NCBI RefSeq assembly: GCF_032362555.1
Contig: NC_083525.1
Span: 2,589,501 to 2,653,500, forward strand
Direction of reading: 5' to 3'
DNA: 64,000 bases
From: Amyelois transitella
Lineage: Eukaryota > Arthropoda > Insecta > Lepidoptera > Pyralidae
Of the stretch, positions 1-12,326 are shown in pieces (position 1 is the first letter of the stretch; every line of letters begins with the position of its first letter). The translations under genes were made by a program, and so were the position numbers. Under the pieces are notes generated by a model, which did no database searches, was not told the DNA's origin, and saw nothing but the letters and a program-made list of their open reading frames with translations.

Positions 1-118
1 AGAACCACTCCATTTAGTTCCCATAGATGTCGTAAAAGGCGACTTAGGGCTGGGTTTATAAACTTGGAATTCTTAGGCCATGGACAAACAACCTGTCACT
101 ATTTGAATCACAATTCTA
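1..118 (+). repeat. SINE-like repeat, partial (window edge)
   Basis: Opens in the middle of the abundant family defined at 8687-8943: accactccatttagttccc, then gtcgtaaaaggcgac and cctgtcactatttgaatc. Confidence 0.7.
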
Positions 119-914
119 TTTATATAGTCAAAAGTCTACGTTTAACTTGCTAATGGACCTTTGCCTAAATGAAGAATCCAAAGTTAATATGCCTTGATTG
201 ATTTTTATAATCATCACACACTGTTATTCTTCGCTCATGTAATACACGCATGGAACTTAACGATTGGTTTAGTTATATATAAATGTAGCATATGTTGCCA
301 CAAAACGTATAGATTTATTATAGTTATATAGAAAATGGAAGTGATATTACTCCATATCTACAAAAATGCATACAATTTAACCAATACTTAAGTCATATAA
401 AATGTTAGTAGGTACCAATGGCTAAGATTACGAGACGTGTACAAAGAGGAATCTAAAATCTACAAGCAACGCGAGATAAAAGTAAAAGTCCTTTCTTTCC
501 ACCCCGATAGGAATGAAGTACGGTAGAAGTCGTAATTTAATCTCAACCCAACACTCACGATAGAAAACGCAAGAACTTAGTATCGACCATAAATAAACTA
601 ACTAGTAAGCGTTAATCGTTAATTTGTTTTCTTTTTATTTCATTGAACTTTTCCTCAAACCGAGTGGGCGGATCTATCCAGGCTCCGCCCACGTCGCAAC
701 TGTCTCTTTCTACCTCACTAAAGCTTCGTTTGTGAGAGGAGGAGGTTAGATGTAGGTCAAATTATAACACCGCCTATTAGTCAGAACATTTTTGTAAAGC
801 TACAAATGAATGTATCTAATTTATTAAACGTTTAAGAATGAATTTGAATTTATATCTTTGTGTTAAAAGATTGATATTGTTGTTATATTTTATGTTGCTA
901 CAGTTTTACCAGAG

Positions 915-1045
915 ACGCCGTTTATATCGCGCGTAAAACGATCGCTGCTTCGCTTTTTATTATGACGTAAAACGGTACCGCTATTGTATTTTATCGCGCG
1001 ATAAAAAGAGCGTCACGCGTGCTATGCTTCGGGGGCAGGACATGC
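915..1045 (+). repeat. Interspersed repeat with TATCGCGCGATAAAAAG motif
   Basis: The strings ataaaaagagcgtcacgcg and gggggcagg recur in reverse complement at 8425-8480 (gggcgtcgcgcgtgcc with gggggcag), followed there by ttttcgcgcgataa. The two copies mark an interspersed non-coding element, class unknown. Confidence 0.5.
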
Positions 1046-1760
1046 GGTATTTCTTTATAAGTACTAAGATAAATGTGACTTATATTTCTCAGACATGAAT
1101 AAAAAAAAAATAATCATAATAATGTCAATTTTGACTAAATCTTCCGTCTAGGAAATACTGTGTCTAAAGTTTCAAAGTTGTCGCTCTCGTGACAATTTCA
1201 AAAATCTTTTATTTTTTAATATTACATATTTGAAACCTTACAGTGGTTGTAACTGACATAGTAAATAATACTAAATGCATAGATTTCACAATTATCAAGT
1301 TTTCACATAAATAGGTAATTTTTAAAATGTAATGCACTGACATAAAAGATTACTTAATTATAATACAAACATAATAGGTACACATGCGGTTTGGCTTAAA
1401 AACAGACAAAACTTTCTTATTCTGATTATTCCCACAAGAGTGAAGCCCCGCGATAAAGCTAGTCAGTAAATTCAAATATATATTTATATAAAAATTTGCA
1501 TAAACCTATAACGCATATGTACTTCGCAATAACCACATCATCACTCTACATGATGAGTCACAGTACATTCAGAGTTCAATTGTTTTGCGCTGACGACTGC
1601 TTATATCAATCTTCACCACGTATTCTCCCGCCTTGGGCTGTAAACAAATAATGAATTGCGTTATTTATACAGTCGCAATTTCCTATAAGTATTCAATTCG
1701 TAAAAATAAACAAGTATCATTTAATTTATCTTACTCGTAAAATAGTATCGACGAGCGCGC

Positions 1761-1866
1761 ATGAAAAGAATTTTGAAGGCGGATGAAGCGAAATACTAGT
1801 ATGCATGGAACGTGGCAAGTGGAAAGATGTCGTCTCTACCTACCCCTCTGGGAAAGGCGAGATATA
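1761..1866 (+). mobile_element. LINE 3'-end fragment
   Basis: The plus strand reads ggcggatgaagcgaaa and then cgtggcaagtggaaagatg, matching the last 100 bp of the LINE at 41119-42248, with cctacccctctgggaaagg at the end. Confidence 0.6.
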
Positions 1867-2759
1867 AGAGGATACTGATTGACTGATTAACTCAATGAAT
1901 AGTCAAAGCTGCTAGGTCTAGATTGAAATTAAAAATTTTAGGTTTCTTTCGCGATCAAGGTATTACTTAGATATACTTATTCGCACTATGTAAGCGAGTG
2001 GATTTTTCTGAATTCCCACGGGAATCGGGAAAGGAAATTTACTGGATATTTTCCCTTGCATGGACAGAGCGGCAAAACAAAAAAATACCTAAGTAAATTT
2101 ACTAAGTTACTTACCTACTACTTAGGTATACGATTGGCGATCGTCATTTTGGGAAGTTTATTTGTGTAGATTCAATTAACCAATTTTCGTCAGAAGACAA
2201 GAGGCCTAGTAAGTACTTAGGTACTAAAATAATAAATAAAGATTAACACCGATTGATCGACAAATAAAAAGGAAAATCTCCGAGAATATTTTCTGATTTC
2301 AAATTGCCAAAAACTGTATTCTGATGTTTTTAAAAGTTTTGATATTTCAGTACTTATATTATTACCTCTTAATTATCTCTGGGGTTGGGTTTGTCTGAAC
2401 AGTCAGGATTGTTGTTACACACTTAGGTAATAAAGTTTGGAAAATGGTCGTCGTACCTACAGGGCGAAATGCTTTTTTTCTTAGTTGCTTCCATTCGCTT
2501 TCCTTTGGGAATAGAGATTACACCGAATACAGGCAGACATTTTTAAGAATCCATATGGCTCCACAATTTCCGTTTTCAGATCATTACTTATTGTACAGGT
2601 GGCAATTAGATCTTACCTACACAATTGAGCTTTTAATATTGTTCTAAATTTAAAATACCAAAAAAATTCGCACACAAACAAAAATTCACACAAACTACAT
2701 AAAAACCTCATTTTACCCGCTACACCGGACCAGAGACAAAACAAAAATATACACCCCAA

Positions 2760-2956
2760 ATAAGGCCCACCTCTCAAAGGCGGGAGGCGTAGGGCGTAGC
2801 CGCGTCGACATGCGCCGACGACAGAAGCGGTCAAATCGCGGGTGCGCGCGCGCGTCTAACGCAACCTGATTTATAGTGGCTTGCTGAAAAAATAATCGGT
2901 GATGTGATGGAGGGACAGGAATGGCGAGTGGAATGGCAGCAGCCGCGGTTAGACGG
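2760..2956 (+). promoter_or_regulatory. CpG-rich spot with a possible first coding exon of the T-box gene
   Basis: In otherwise AT-rich DNA, about 2765-2870 is rich in CG dinucleotides, including a run of alternating GC near 2845. Just downstream, ATG at 2907 opens 49 nt ending in a GTCAGT donor after 2955, phase 1. That is exactly the phase the exon at 23649 requires, and gives MEGQEWRVEWQQPRLDG. A second ATG at 2921 reads MASGMAAAAVR but ends in phase 2 and does not fit. The link would need an intron of 20.7 kb. A rival start is ATG at 23282 with a weak donor after 23294, also phase 1. Inference only. Confidence 0.25.
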
Positions 2957-3224
2957 TCAGTGATAGTGATAAGTGATGTATGGCGAGCTAGGGGATGGTA
3001 GATGATAGATTTTGGCAGTCAATGATAGATAGTAGTGTTTGAGCTAAGTAGGCGATAAGTGCTTTTGGCGCTGGGGCGACTATTTTTCTAGAGAATAGCA
3101 GTACTTTTGGCAACTATTGAACTATAAGAAGTTAGCGAAAATTCAGCTGTCACTTATTTTGATGGCTTTCCACTTAAACAAACTTCTAGACAAAAGACCG
3201 TGTGTGTAAAGAAATAGGAAACCC

Positions 3225-3340
3225 TTAAAACCTGAATCACAATTCCATTATTACTAAGCCTTCCAGCTAAACGTATTCATCAAGTCTTTTCAAGATTGTT
3301 GACTCTATCTGCCCCGTCAAGAATAGAGATACGATAAATG
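3225..3340 (+). repeat. SINE-like repeat, partial
   Basis: Diverged 3' part of the common family: cacaattccattattactaagcc, then agtcttttcaagattgttgac and tctgccccgtcaag. Confidence 0.55.
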
Positions 3341-3834
3341 TTTCTTTTAAAACAAAAAGTCGTATGACCAGTTAGTCTCATAATCGATTAAAGACATTCA
3401 TTTGTCCATCATCGGTTAAGCAGCTTAAGCATCCGTCGCGTCAAGGATGCACGGATGAAGTGAGACTGTGAGACTCTTGTACAAAAAGTCGTATTTAAGA
3501 AAATATTATCCCGATTCATATGAGAAAACTGTTCTGTAGACGAAGCTCACATTATTATAACGTTCTCTGTCTCTCTAATTTATTTCTTTTTTATTTATTC
3601 ATCTCCATCAAATGACAGAACATTAACGAAATAAATCTTACAGATGAGTAAGTTTTTTTCGAATGTAATACACTCATTGAAATGGTATCCTACCTATTTG
3701 CGATACCTATCATAATAGATTGATTGTAATTTAAACTAAGTAGACTTATAATATGCGAAACATATTTAAAGACCAGGTCTGTAGCCCTATAAATATTCGT
3801 GGATTTTAATAAGAATTTATCCGATACGGTTCAT

Positions 3835-4345
3835 TCATTTATCCGTCATCAAGTGAGCAACCCGAGCAAGCGACGTGTCAAAGATAAGTAGACGAAAGAC
3901 GAATCTGCGACGAACGCGCGCTTCAAATGCCACAGTGTGTATCGACCCTTAATTTTATCATTATTAATGTCTTTGAAATAATTAACCTCTAATGATATTA
4001 CTTTAACATAAAAACATGAATAGATAAAATTAAATAAGTAAATTAAAATTTCAAGAAATGTGTAGAATGAGATTATTCAAAGAAATACACCGAAAACAGT
4101 TTTCAATAGGTACCCAAGTATCGCGATCTAGGTATCATTAACCACTCATTAACTGCCTGAATTATGTAAACCTTGTATTTTGGAACCCAAAATAAACAAA
4201 TTTTGTGGTAGTAAGTAAGTACCTACGTCTCATTCAATTAACACATGATAAAGTTAGCAACCCGAGCATCCGTGACGTGTCAAAGATACGTAGACGAAAG
4301 ACGAATCTGCGACAAACGCGCGCTTTAAATACCACAGTGTGTATT
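3835..4345. repeat. Pair of 105 bp direct repeats
   Basis: About 3856-3952 and 4258-4352 share gcaacccgagca, gacgtgtcaaagata, gtagacgaaagacgaatctgcgac, cgcgcgctt and ccacagtgtgtat. The outer edge (cacagtgtgtatcgaccctt) looks like a MITE terminus, so these may be two truncated copies of one DNA element. Confidence 0.5.
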
Positions 4346-4628
4346 GACCCTTATTTTTAACAGTATCAATTTTTAAATTTTTTTTAATTGCCCCGGACTT
4401 CGTTCACCTCAAAATTTTATAACTTATTGTGTTATTCCAATGACTAAGTTCTATTATTGCAAATTTTCATAAAACTCCGTTCAGTTGTTTTTGCGTGAAA
4501 GATTAACAAACACATCCTTACAAACTTTCACATTTATCATAGGCACTAGCTGTTGCTTGCGACTTACACTCCTTAAATATCTATAAATTTTCACATAAGT
4601 ATTATATATTTTTTACAATGTGCATACA

Positions 4629-4816
4629 TACATATTATCACGTCTATATCCCTTGTGGGGAAGACAGAGCCAACAGTCTTGTAAAGACCGAAAGGCCACG
4701 TTCAGCTGTATGAATTAACAATGGACTTGAGAATAAAATAGTGACAAATTGCTAGCCCTTCCCCTACAAGAAGAATGGAGTGGTCCTATTCTTTGTTCTA
4801 TTGGTGCACGGCAGAT
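4629..4816 (-). repeat. SINE-like repeat
   Basis: Reverse-oriented member of the common family, diverged (atcacgtctatatccc ... tcctattctttgttctattggtgc). It is followed at 4817-4920 by a retroelement tail of the cataaaaatccatcagtag type. Confidence 0.65.
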
Positions 4817-5189
4817 ATTATTTCCGCAAAGTTTCATAAAAATCCATCAGTAGTTTTTGCGTGAAAGACCCACAAACACACTTCCATACAATACTCCGCA
4901 TTTACAATAATAATATGATAGGATTAATAGGAAGCAGGAAAGATTTACCTATTTTTAACCATAGTTATTAGTTTACAAAGTACTTTACATCATAATTTTT
5001 ATAACATTCAACAAGCGAACTATTAGCCAGGCAGAGTGGCCAAGTGTTTTTATGTCCGCTCACTAATTACCACAAAAAATGGCCACCCCGGTAGGTCATT
5101 AATTAGAATTGACATGTTTGTATAGCTTTGAAGTGTTTAAAAATGTTGGCATTGAATAATAATAATTTAGTATTGTAAAAATCTGTCAC

Positions 5190-5590
5190 GGGAAGGTGTA
5201 TGTAAACTTGGGATTCTTCTTTAAGGCGATGGGCTAGCAATCTGTCACTGTTTGATTCTCAATTCCAACATTACGCGGCGTAATGTTGGAATTGCCGAAT
5301 GTGCCGTTCCCAAATTCCCGTTCCCAGGTAATGTTTCCAATTTCCGTTCCCGGGAACGCTCCCACAAAATTGGTAATATTCCCGGGAACGTTTCCCGGAA
5401 CGGGAATTGGAAACATTTCCTGGAAACGGGAATTTGGGAACGGCACATCACTAATTACGCCACACAGCTAAACGTGGGCTTTCAGTCTTTTCGAGACTGG
5501 TTTACCTTTTCGTCTATGTCGCGTGGATCTCCGTACTTTAGAATAGGACCACTCAATCTCTTTTCTATAGAAATCGTAAAAGGCAACTAA
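5190..5590 (+). repeat. SINE-like repeat split by a hairpin insertion
   Basis: The family sequence is interrupted after caattccaacattacgc (5276) and resumes at attacgccacacagctaaacg (5454). The insert spans about 5279-5453. Confidence 0.7.
5279..5453. mobile_element. Small hAT-like MITE folding into one hairpin
   Basis: The insert is almost wholly self-complementary. atgtgccgttcccaaattcc at 5299 pairs with ggaatttgggaacggcacat ending 5448, with internal gttcccgggaac motifs. ATTACGC occurs on both sides of the insert, consistent with a 7-8 bp target duplication. The right end in reverse, TAGTGATGTGCCG, resembles a hAT terminus (recalled). The left end is instead fused to an inverted copy of the flank (palindrome 5260-5294). 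Confidence 0.5.
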
Positions 5591-6302
5591 GGGAATATGC
5601 ACAGTCATCCAATGCAGCTTTTATCATCCAATGTGAGTTATCCCCTGCGGAGGTTCGTATAAATTTGACTTACCCAATCCAAAGTTGAGTGAGGATGTAG
5701 GTAACCGGTACTAACGTTAGGAGGAAAAAAGGAGTTCTGTCTACCTAAGGGGAAAATAACTGCTGTATGTATAATAATTAGTCTTCACATTATTCTGACT
5801 TCTAAGCAAACAAACGTATGTAAGTATTTTCTATTGCGCATTAACCCACATATCGTATAATCATCGGTGTAAGCATAAAAAATGCATTATCTATGGGAAC
5901 CGTAGTTTCCTAGAAGCAATAACTCTGGCCGTATCGTATACACGTGCGCTTGAGTGCAACCATTGCAGTTTTAAAAAATAACGGCGATTTAGATTTATGG
6001 TCTGTGGAGTGTTACCATAGAGTGATGAATAGTTTACATAATAGAATGCGTTCCAGTATAGATCTAAATTTAAAATCTCGCAATCCGATTAAGTTTTTTT
6101 TTCGATTCTTTATTTTAAATCTATTTGATGGCTTGATTTGATGATTTATTTATGTATTAGGAATAGGTACCCGAAACCGTCGAATCTTTCGGCGGAGAGT
6201 AAGATGATTGAACTTTTTCACTTTTCAGATTAAAAATAGGAGAGTGCTAGAGAGAAATTAGCAAATTTTATCTAGAAAACTAACTATTTAAATAGATATT
6301 AA
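5591..6302. other. Gene-free stretch
   Basis: Nothing coding recognised; plain AT-rich sequence. Confidence 0.4.
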
Positions 6303-6524
6303 AATCACGTCTAATCCCTTTCGGGGTAAACAGAGTCAACATTCTTGAAAATACTGATAGTTCACGTTCAACTGCTTGGCTTAATTGAGATGCATATGTG
6401 CCAGGGTGCTAGCTTAAAAGAAAAATTCCGACTTTAAAAGCCTATCCCTTAGTCGCCTTTTACGACATCCATGGGAAAGACATCGAGAGGTACTATTTTT
6501 TATATTGGTGCTGGGAACCACAAA
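6303..6524 (-). repeat. SINE-like repeat
   Basis: Reverse-oriented member: atcacgtctaatcccttt to ttggtgctgggaaccac. Confidence 0.65.
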
Positions 6525-8424
6525 TTAAAATTTTGTAGACTAAATAGGTCATTACGCCTTTTTTGTCGCAAGTCAGGCTTTAGGCTCATCATCGTCGGAC
6601 CACACATGGGCCTGTTTGAGACGTCACGCACATCAATCACGTTATTTTTTTTATTAAAATTTCTACGGGATTGACAGTGCCAATTGTGATACTACTCAAA
6701 GGTCACTTTAAGCTGAACGGCTTAATGATGGAAAGATTCAAAGATAATTTCAGTTTCCTAGTCATTCTTTTGCTAAAATAATAATTATTTTTAGCTTTAA
6801 TTACAAAAAAAAGCTTCGCTATATGAAAGCGTACCTACACAGATTTTGTTTAAATGTAACGATTATATTTTAAAAAGATTGATGAGCCATAAACTTTTTT
6901 AAAACTCAAAAGCTTACGAGTTTAAACTCCACACGTCACTTTTATCTTATCTAGGGACGTTTTACAAGTCACCCGGTGTCGTTATGCGTCGCAGTTATTT
7001 CCAAGAAAACACCTAAAATTACTTTTTGTTACTTTTAAAACTACTTTTTATTGCAAAATTCGTCTTGTAGAAAGAGTACGAATTAGTAGGAACTTTTTGA
7101 AAAACGTTTAATTTTTTTACGGTCTCGCTCACTGCTTAGACTTTGCCCTGCATGCATAGCCAATAAAACAGTAATTAACAATTAAAAAACAATATTAATA
7201 ATAAAAAATAGGATTTACTAAATTAAAAAAAGAATATATAAAAAAATTAATCGAGATTTTAAAAATAAACTTCCTTAAAAATTTCTTATTGAACAAATTT
7301 AAGTACCGTCCTAACCTATTATGATAAAATAAAGCAATTTGATATTTGCAATTAGGAAAAGGAAAGCTTCAGGTGGTCATAGCCTTTTTAAAATAATGTT
7401 GACTTTGCCTACCTCTATATGGATAAAGATGTCATTATATATGTATATATTCTTGTAATTTTTTCTTAGGTCTTTTCTAGACTGTTAGCTTTGTCTAGTC
7501 CGTAAGGGATTTAAACGTACTACATATGTGTGTATAGACTCAATATTACCTACGCCGTAAAAATAGCATTTCCTCATAGTCTAAAAATATCGGTTTCTTG
7601 TCGTAAATAAGCGATTAGAGAGATCCGTCAGTCATCGAGCGGTGGAAATGACGAGCGTCAGATGTTAAAGATTTGTAAACTGCGTGCGTTCAGTTCCCTA
7701 GGGAAAAAACGTAAGTGAAACATTTTTGTTGTGATTCTAGACTTCAATTAAAAGAAAAAATCAAAAAGTTCTTTATTTTCTTTTTATTTGTAGGTGCAGA
7801 TTATACGGCCAGCATTATTACAGTCGAAAAAAAAATATATCAAAAACTATTGACATTTGTAACAATGAAATTTTATACAGCTATTAAATGATGTTGATTA
7901 TATTTTCTAAGGATTTATTTTTTATAATGTTCCTCTTGGGTTGGTAAAAAAAAATACCACAGTCAATCTAAGAGTTCTAAACATACAAATCAAAGCTTCA
8001 TACGGTTTTTCGCTGTACCTACCTACATGACAGTTAACGGCTTAAAATTTTAATAACCTATGTCTAGTTATTGTTTTTGTCACAGTGAATCTAGATGCTT
8101 CACTATGATTAAAAAAAACTTATTCTATGACCTAATTAACTAATAAATTAATTAGTTAATCAAATCAAACTAAATGCCTATTAGTAGGTTTAAAAGTTCA
8201 CGCCGTCATTCATATTCTCACGGTTACAAATAACTTAACACAAGTATTTCAAGTGGGAAAAATTTAAAACAAAAGATTACAAAGGATTACAGCGTTTGGG
8301 AGGTCGGTAATCAAAATAAACGAAGCGGCGACGTTATTCATACGACGACACTATAAGGGTGACTCTACAAGAGATTTTAAATTAAAAAAAGAATACATTG
8401 TTTGACTGACATATCGACGCATAT
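6525..8424. other. Gene-free AT-rich stretch
   Basis: I see no exon and no clear element. The AT content is very high (7140-7330 nearly pure A/T). Confidence 0.4.
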
Positions 8425-8600
8425 CTGTTAAGTCTGCCCCCATGGTATGGCACGCGCGACGCCCTTTTTATCGCTCGAAAAACTATCGCTGTCCCGTTTC
8501 ACGACATAGTTAAAAGCGAAACACCGACAGGTTTTCGCGCGATAATAATGGAATCGCGCGTACCATGCCGAAGGCAAGCTGCGAAGCATTTTTCTTCGGC
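8425..8600 (-). repeat. Second copy of the 915-1045 repeat, inverted
   Basis: Contains tctgcccccatggtatggca, gcgcgacgccctttttatcg and further on gcgcgataataatgg, the reverse-complement counterpart of 915-1045. Confidence 0.5.
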
Positions 8601-8686
8601 ATGTAAGTTCCTTATGTTTTGGGGTGCACTAAGTGAGGATTTCACGAGATTCCGGCCGGAATGATAATTGACGGGGTTATGAGTTG

Positions 8687-8943
8687 GCCGTGTGGTTCCC
8701 AGCACTAATGAAAAAAGAATAGGACCATTCCATCTCTTTCCCATGGATATCGTAAAAGGCGACTAAGGGATAGGCTTACAAACTTAGGATTCTTCTTTAG
8801 GCGATGGGCTAGCAACCTGTCACTATTTGAATCTATATTCTATCATTAAGCCAAATAGCTGAACGTGACCATTCAGTCTTTTCAAGACTGTTGACTCTGT
8901 CTACCCCGCAAGGGATATAGACGTGACCATATGTATGTATGAA
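8687..8943 (+). repeat. SINE-like repeat, full length (reference copy)
   Basis: About 255 bp in the order: head gccgtgtggttcccagcac, aataggaccattccatctc, gtcgtaaaaggcgactaagg, gcgatgggctagcaacc, gtcactatttgaatc, cagctgaacgtg, agtcttttcaagactgttg, ctaccccgcaagggatatag, and a tail of TATG repeats. No Pol III boxes are evident. The tail resembles the end of the LINE at 41119-42248. Around thirty copies occur in the window on both strands, so one copy lies roughly every 2 kb. Confidence 0.8.
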
Positions 8944-9240
8944 TTGGCTTTTACGCGGACGTACGCCAGTAAATAAATCATACCAAATTTCAAATGTATA
9001 AGGGTTTAACTGTGCATTGATATGACAGTCAGTATAATAATATAAGTAGATAGAATGCTATTATGAACGCGCCGCTACCTTGCCGGTGGCGCCCAATGCG
9101 CGGTAGATCAATCGCAAGTCTTTATTTAGGCTTACCGTATAATCCGGGATAAACCACATGTTAATACAGGGATTATTTTATTTTCACTGTTTGACTTATT
9201 GCTCGATAGAGATATAAAGCGATCGCGTAAAATATGTCTT

Positions 9241-9500
9241 ACTAGCTTTCCGCCCGCGGCTTCGCCCACGTGTAATTCGGTTATATATAGCGTTTTTTAA
9301 TGATCTCGACAGGGCTTTTTCTTCCACAGGCTGAAATCTTGTTACAACTGGAATTAAATATAGCCTGTGTTACTCAGGGATGATGTAGCTTTCTAATGGT
9401 GAATGTTTGAAATCGATTCAGTAGTTTCGGAGTTTATCGATTACATGTGTAAACAAACAAACATATAAAAAAATAGATTGTTCCTCTTTATAATATTAGT
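9241..9500 (+). repeat. Small retroelement with 'ctagctttccgcccgcggcttcg' head
   Basis: Head at 9241, a middle with gatgatgtagctttctaatgg, and the tail gattcagtagtttcggagt leading to ataatattagta. This is the usual shape of a very common lepidopteran short element. Similar heads lie at 10587, 19685, 46215 (inverted), 48530 and 50465. Confidence 0.55.
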
Positions 9501-9607
9501 ATACATACAAATCTATATAGAAAAAGTAAAGCGAGACAAAATCATCGTCTCAAAAAAAAAAAAAAAACAGGATTTATAGGACGAAGAGGCCTTACAGGAT
9601 TTCCTTC

Positions 9608-10585
9608 TGTTTAAGTATTTGCGTCTGATAGTCATCATCCCATGTGAATGAGCTGATGATGGAAGGTACAACTCCTCAACGGTTAGGAGTTGAAAGAAAA
9701 TTCTTACGAAGTTATACGTACATGTGAGGCTATTAGGTTGACCTGATAATAAAAAGTAAATCTCATTAACGTTAAGAATTTAGGTGAAAATGGATGCGGA
9801 CAAATTTCGTCTCTTCACTTGTTTCCTTTTAGCTGTTTGTATGGGTAGTGTTAACACAAAATAGGGATTTAAAGGCGTGATGTTATTAATGTTATGCATG
9901 TATGCACATAATTATGTATGTTATTATGTATGTTAAAGAGACGACTGAAAGTTGTCATACAAAGTCTTTTTCTTTAAGGATGGGAAATCATCAAATGGCC
10001 TCTCCCGCTCTGGGTGGAACGGAAGGGAGTGTCAGACTTTTACTGACTAAAACCCACCTCGTTCCTTCAGTTGCCCTTTGCGTTCCGGGGCCACGGTATC
10101 TCGTTAGAACTTTCCCGCAGCCCCGGCTCAGTTTATCCCGTTTCCCCCCCTTGGGGGTTGACATTTCAAAAATCCCTTCTTAGTGCTCACTTATGTTACT
10201 AAAGGAACCTCTGTTCAAAATCTCAGACTCCTATACCGAGCGGTTTCGGCTGTGCGTTAATAAATCAGTCACCCAATCGCACCCCCTAAATCACGATTGG
10301 AGGGTAGTTTGAAAAAACTTATAATGTCAAACATATTTACTTGCCTATGTACGTGTTCATGCCAAGTTTCAAGTTTATAAACCCAAGGAATAAGATTTTT
10401 CATAGAAACGTTTTTACCCCTTTTCCCCCCCTTGGGGGTTGAATTTCCAAAAATCCTTTCTTAGTGCTCCCCTACATATCCCAAGGAACCTACATTCCAA
10501 ATTTCAGCTGTCTACGACCAGTAGTTTCGACTGTGCGTTGTCTGTCAGTCAGTCACTCAGTAACGGAAGAGTTTTATATATATAG
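9608..10585 (+). repeat. 970 bp repeat, copy 1
   Basis: Nearly identical to 11363-12326: starts ctgtttaagtatttgcgtctg, ends gagttttatatatatagat. It differs by a 20 bp indel near 9815 and scattered bases. A 93-codon open frame (9902-10183) is not conserved in length (76 codons in the other copy) and is judged non-coding. Each copy holds two related tail modules with cccccttgggggttga. Confidence 0.7.
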
Positions 10586-11362
10586 ACTAGCTTTCCGCCT
10601 GCGGCTTCGCCCACGTGTAATTCGGTTATATAAACAGGCTCCATCTTTTTCTATATCTACCACAGCATGAGGAATATATTTCCCATTAACAAACAAAATT
10701 TCTTGAACCATTTTAATTAGAAATTTTTTAACTAAAACTATATCTATGGAAATTAACTAAGACTAATAAAGTAACAAAGAAATGAATAAAAAATGAAGAA
10801 TATATTAAAAAATCAACTCACACTATAAAACTTATCCAACACTAACTAAATATACTATCAAAAATATCAAATCTAATCAACAAATCAAAAATTAACTGAA
10901 ATAGAGAGTAAAATAAGTTAAATAAGTCAAGTTAAAAGTTAATGAATCAAACGAAAATAATTTCAAATTTCAAATCAAAATATTTGTAGTGTGTAATATG
11001 TAGTTTCGCGTATGTCCGCTAGGGGCGCTGCTAAAATTACACGATAAATTAAAATATTTTACGCTACCTAGCTAAATGACGGTAACGAAACCATAGCGCG
11101 ATCTATCTCGATGCCAACGCCATCTATCGAGCATCGAGACAACTCGTGATAGTTAATAGAAAATAAAATTCGGGTGTTTTATTTATGCATACCGATTACG
11201 CCGAGATTTATGGACCGATTTACGTGATTCTTTTTTTGTTCGGTAGAGTATACTTTCAAGTTGGTCCCGTTGTTACCTAGTCAGGATCTGATGATGGTAT
11301 TCCAGGGAAATCAAGGGCAAACCTCAAATTTACAGGCAATTACGTTTTTGACAATTTCATAG

Positions 11363-12326
11363 ATCTGTTTAAGTATTTGCGTCTGATAGTCATCATCCCA
11401 TGTGAATGAGCTGATGATGGAAGGTACAACTCCTCAACGGTTAGGAGTTGAAAGAAAATTCTTACGAAGTTATACGTACATGTGAGGCTATTAGGTTGAC
11501 CTGATAATAAAAAGTAAATCTCATTAACGTTAAGAATTTAGGTGAAAATGGATGCGGACAAATTTCGTAGCTGTTTGTATGGGTAGTGTTAACACAAAAT
11601 AGGGATTTAAAGGCGTGATGTTATTAATGTTATGCATGTATGTACATAATTATGTATGTTATTATGTATGTTAAAGAGACGACTGAAAGTTGTCATACAA
11701 AGTCTTTTTTTTAAGGATGGGAAATCATCAAATGACCTCTCCCGCTCTGGGTGGAACGGAAGGGAGTGTCAGACTTTTACTGACTAAAACCCACCTCGTT
11801 CCTTCAGTTGCCCTTTGCGTTCCGGGGCCACGGCATCTCGTTAGAACTTTCCCGCAGCCCCGGCTCAGTTTATCCCGTTTCCCCCTCTTGGGGGTTGACA
11901 TTTCAAAAATCCCTACTTAGTGCTCACTTATGTTACTAAAGGAACCTCTGTTCAAAATCTCAGACTCCTATACCGAGCAGTTTCGGCTGTGCGTTAATAA
12001 ATCAGTCACCCAATCGCACCCCCTAAATCACGATTGGAGGGTAGTTTGAAAAAACTTATAATGTCAAACATATTTACTTGCCTATGTAAGTGTTCATGCC
12101 AAGTTTCAAGTTTATTAACCCAAGGAATAAGATTTTTCATAGAAACGTTTTTACCCCTTTTCCCCCCCTTGGGGATTGAATTTCCAAAAATCCTTTCTTA
12201 GTGCTCCCCTACATATCCCAAGGAACCTACATTCCAAATTTCAGCTGTCTACGACCAGTAGTTTCGACTGTGCGTTGTCTGTCAGTCAGTCACTCAGTAA
12301 CGGAAGAGTTTTATATATATAGATAA
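11363..12326 (+). repeat. 970 bp repeat, copy 2
   Basis: Direct repeat of 9608-10585, separated by 777 bp that begins with a retroelement head at 10587. The arrangement head, body, tail, head, body, tail points to tandem duplication by unequal exchange, or insertion of one copy next to another. Confidence 0.7.

Larger units (their letters stand above)
119..2759. other. Gene-free, AT-rich, with a CpG-containing repeat
   Basis: No exon seen. About 915-1045 is a repeat (tatcgcgcgtaaaacgatcg ... gcgtcacgcgtgc ... gggggcagg) that recurs inverted at 8425-8590. A LINE end lies at 1761-1866. Confidence 0.5.

Noticed and set aside
5234-5590. Several overlapping open frames on both strands
   Set aside because: Produced by the self-complementary MITE insert; not coding.
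8499-8744. Small minus frame ending in a MGKRWNGPILF-like start
   Set aside because: This start recurs wherever the SINE occurs (also near 21215 and 21572); it is a translation of the SINE head.
9902-11920. Two related small open frames (93 and 76 codons) starting MGNHQM or near it
   Set aside because: They lie within the repeated 970 bp unit, differ in length, and cross the gggggttga tail module; no protein signature.
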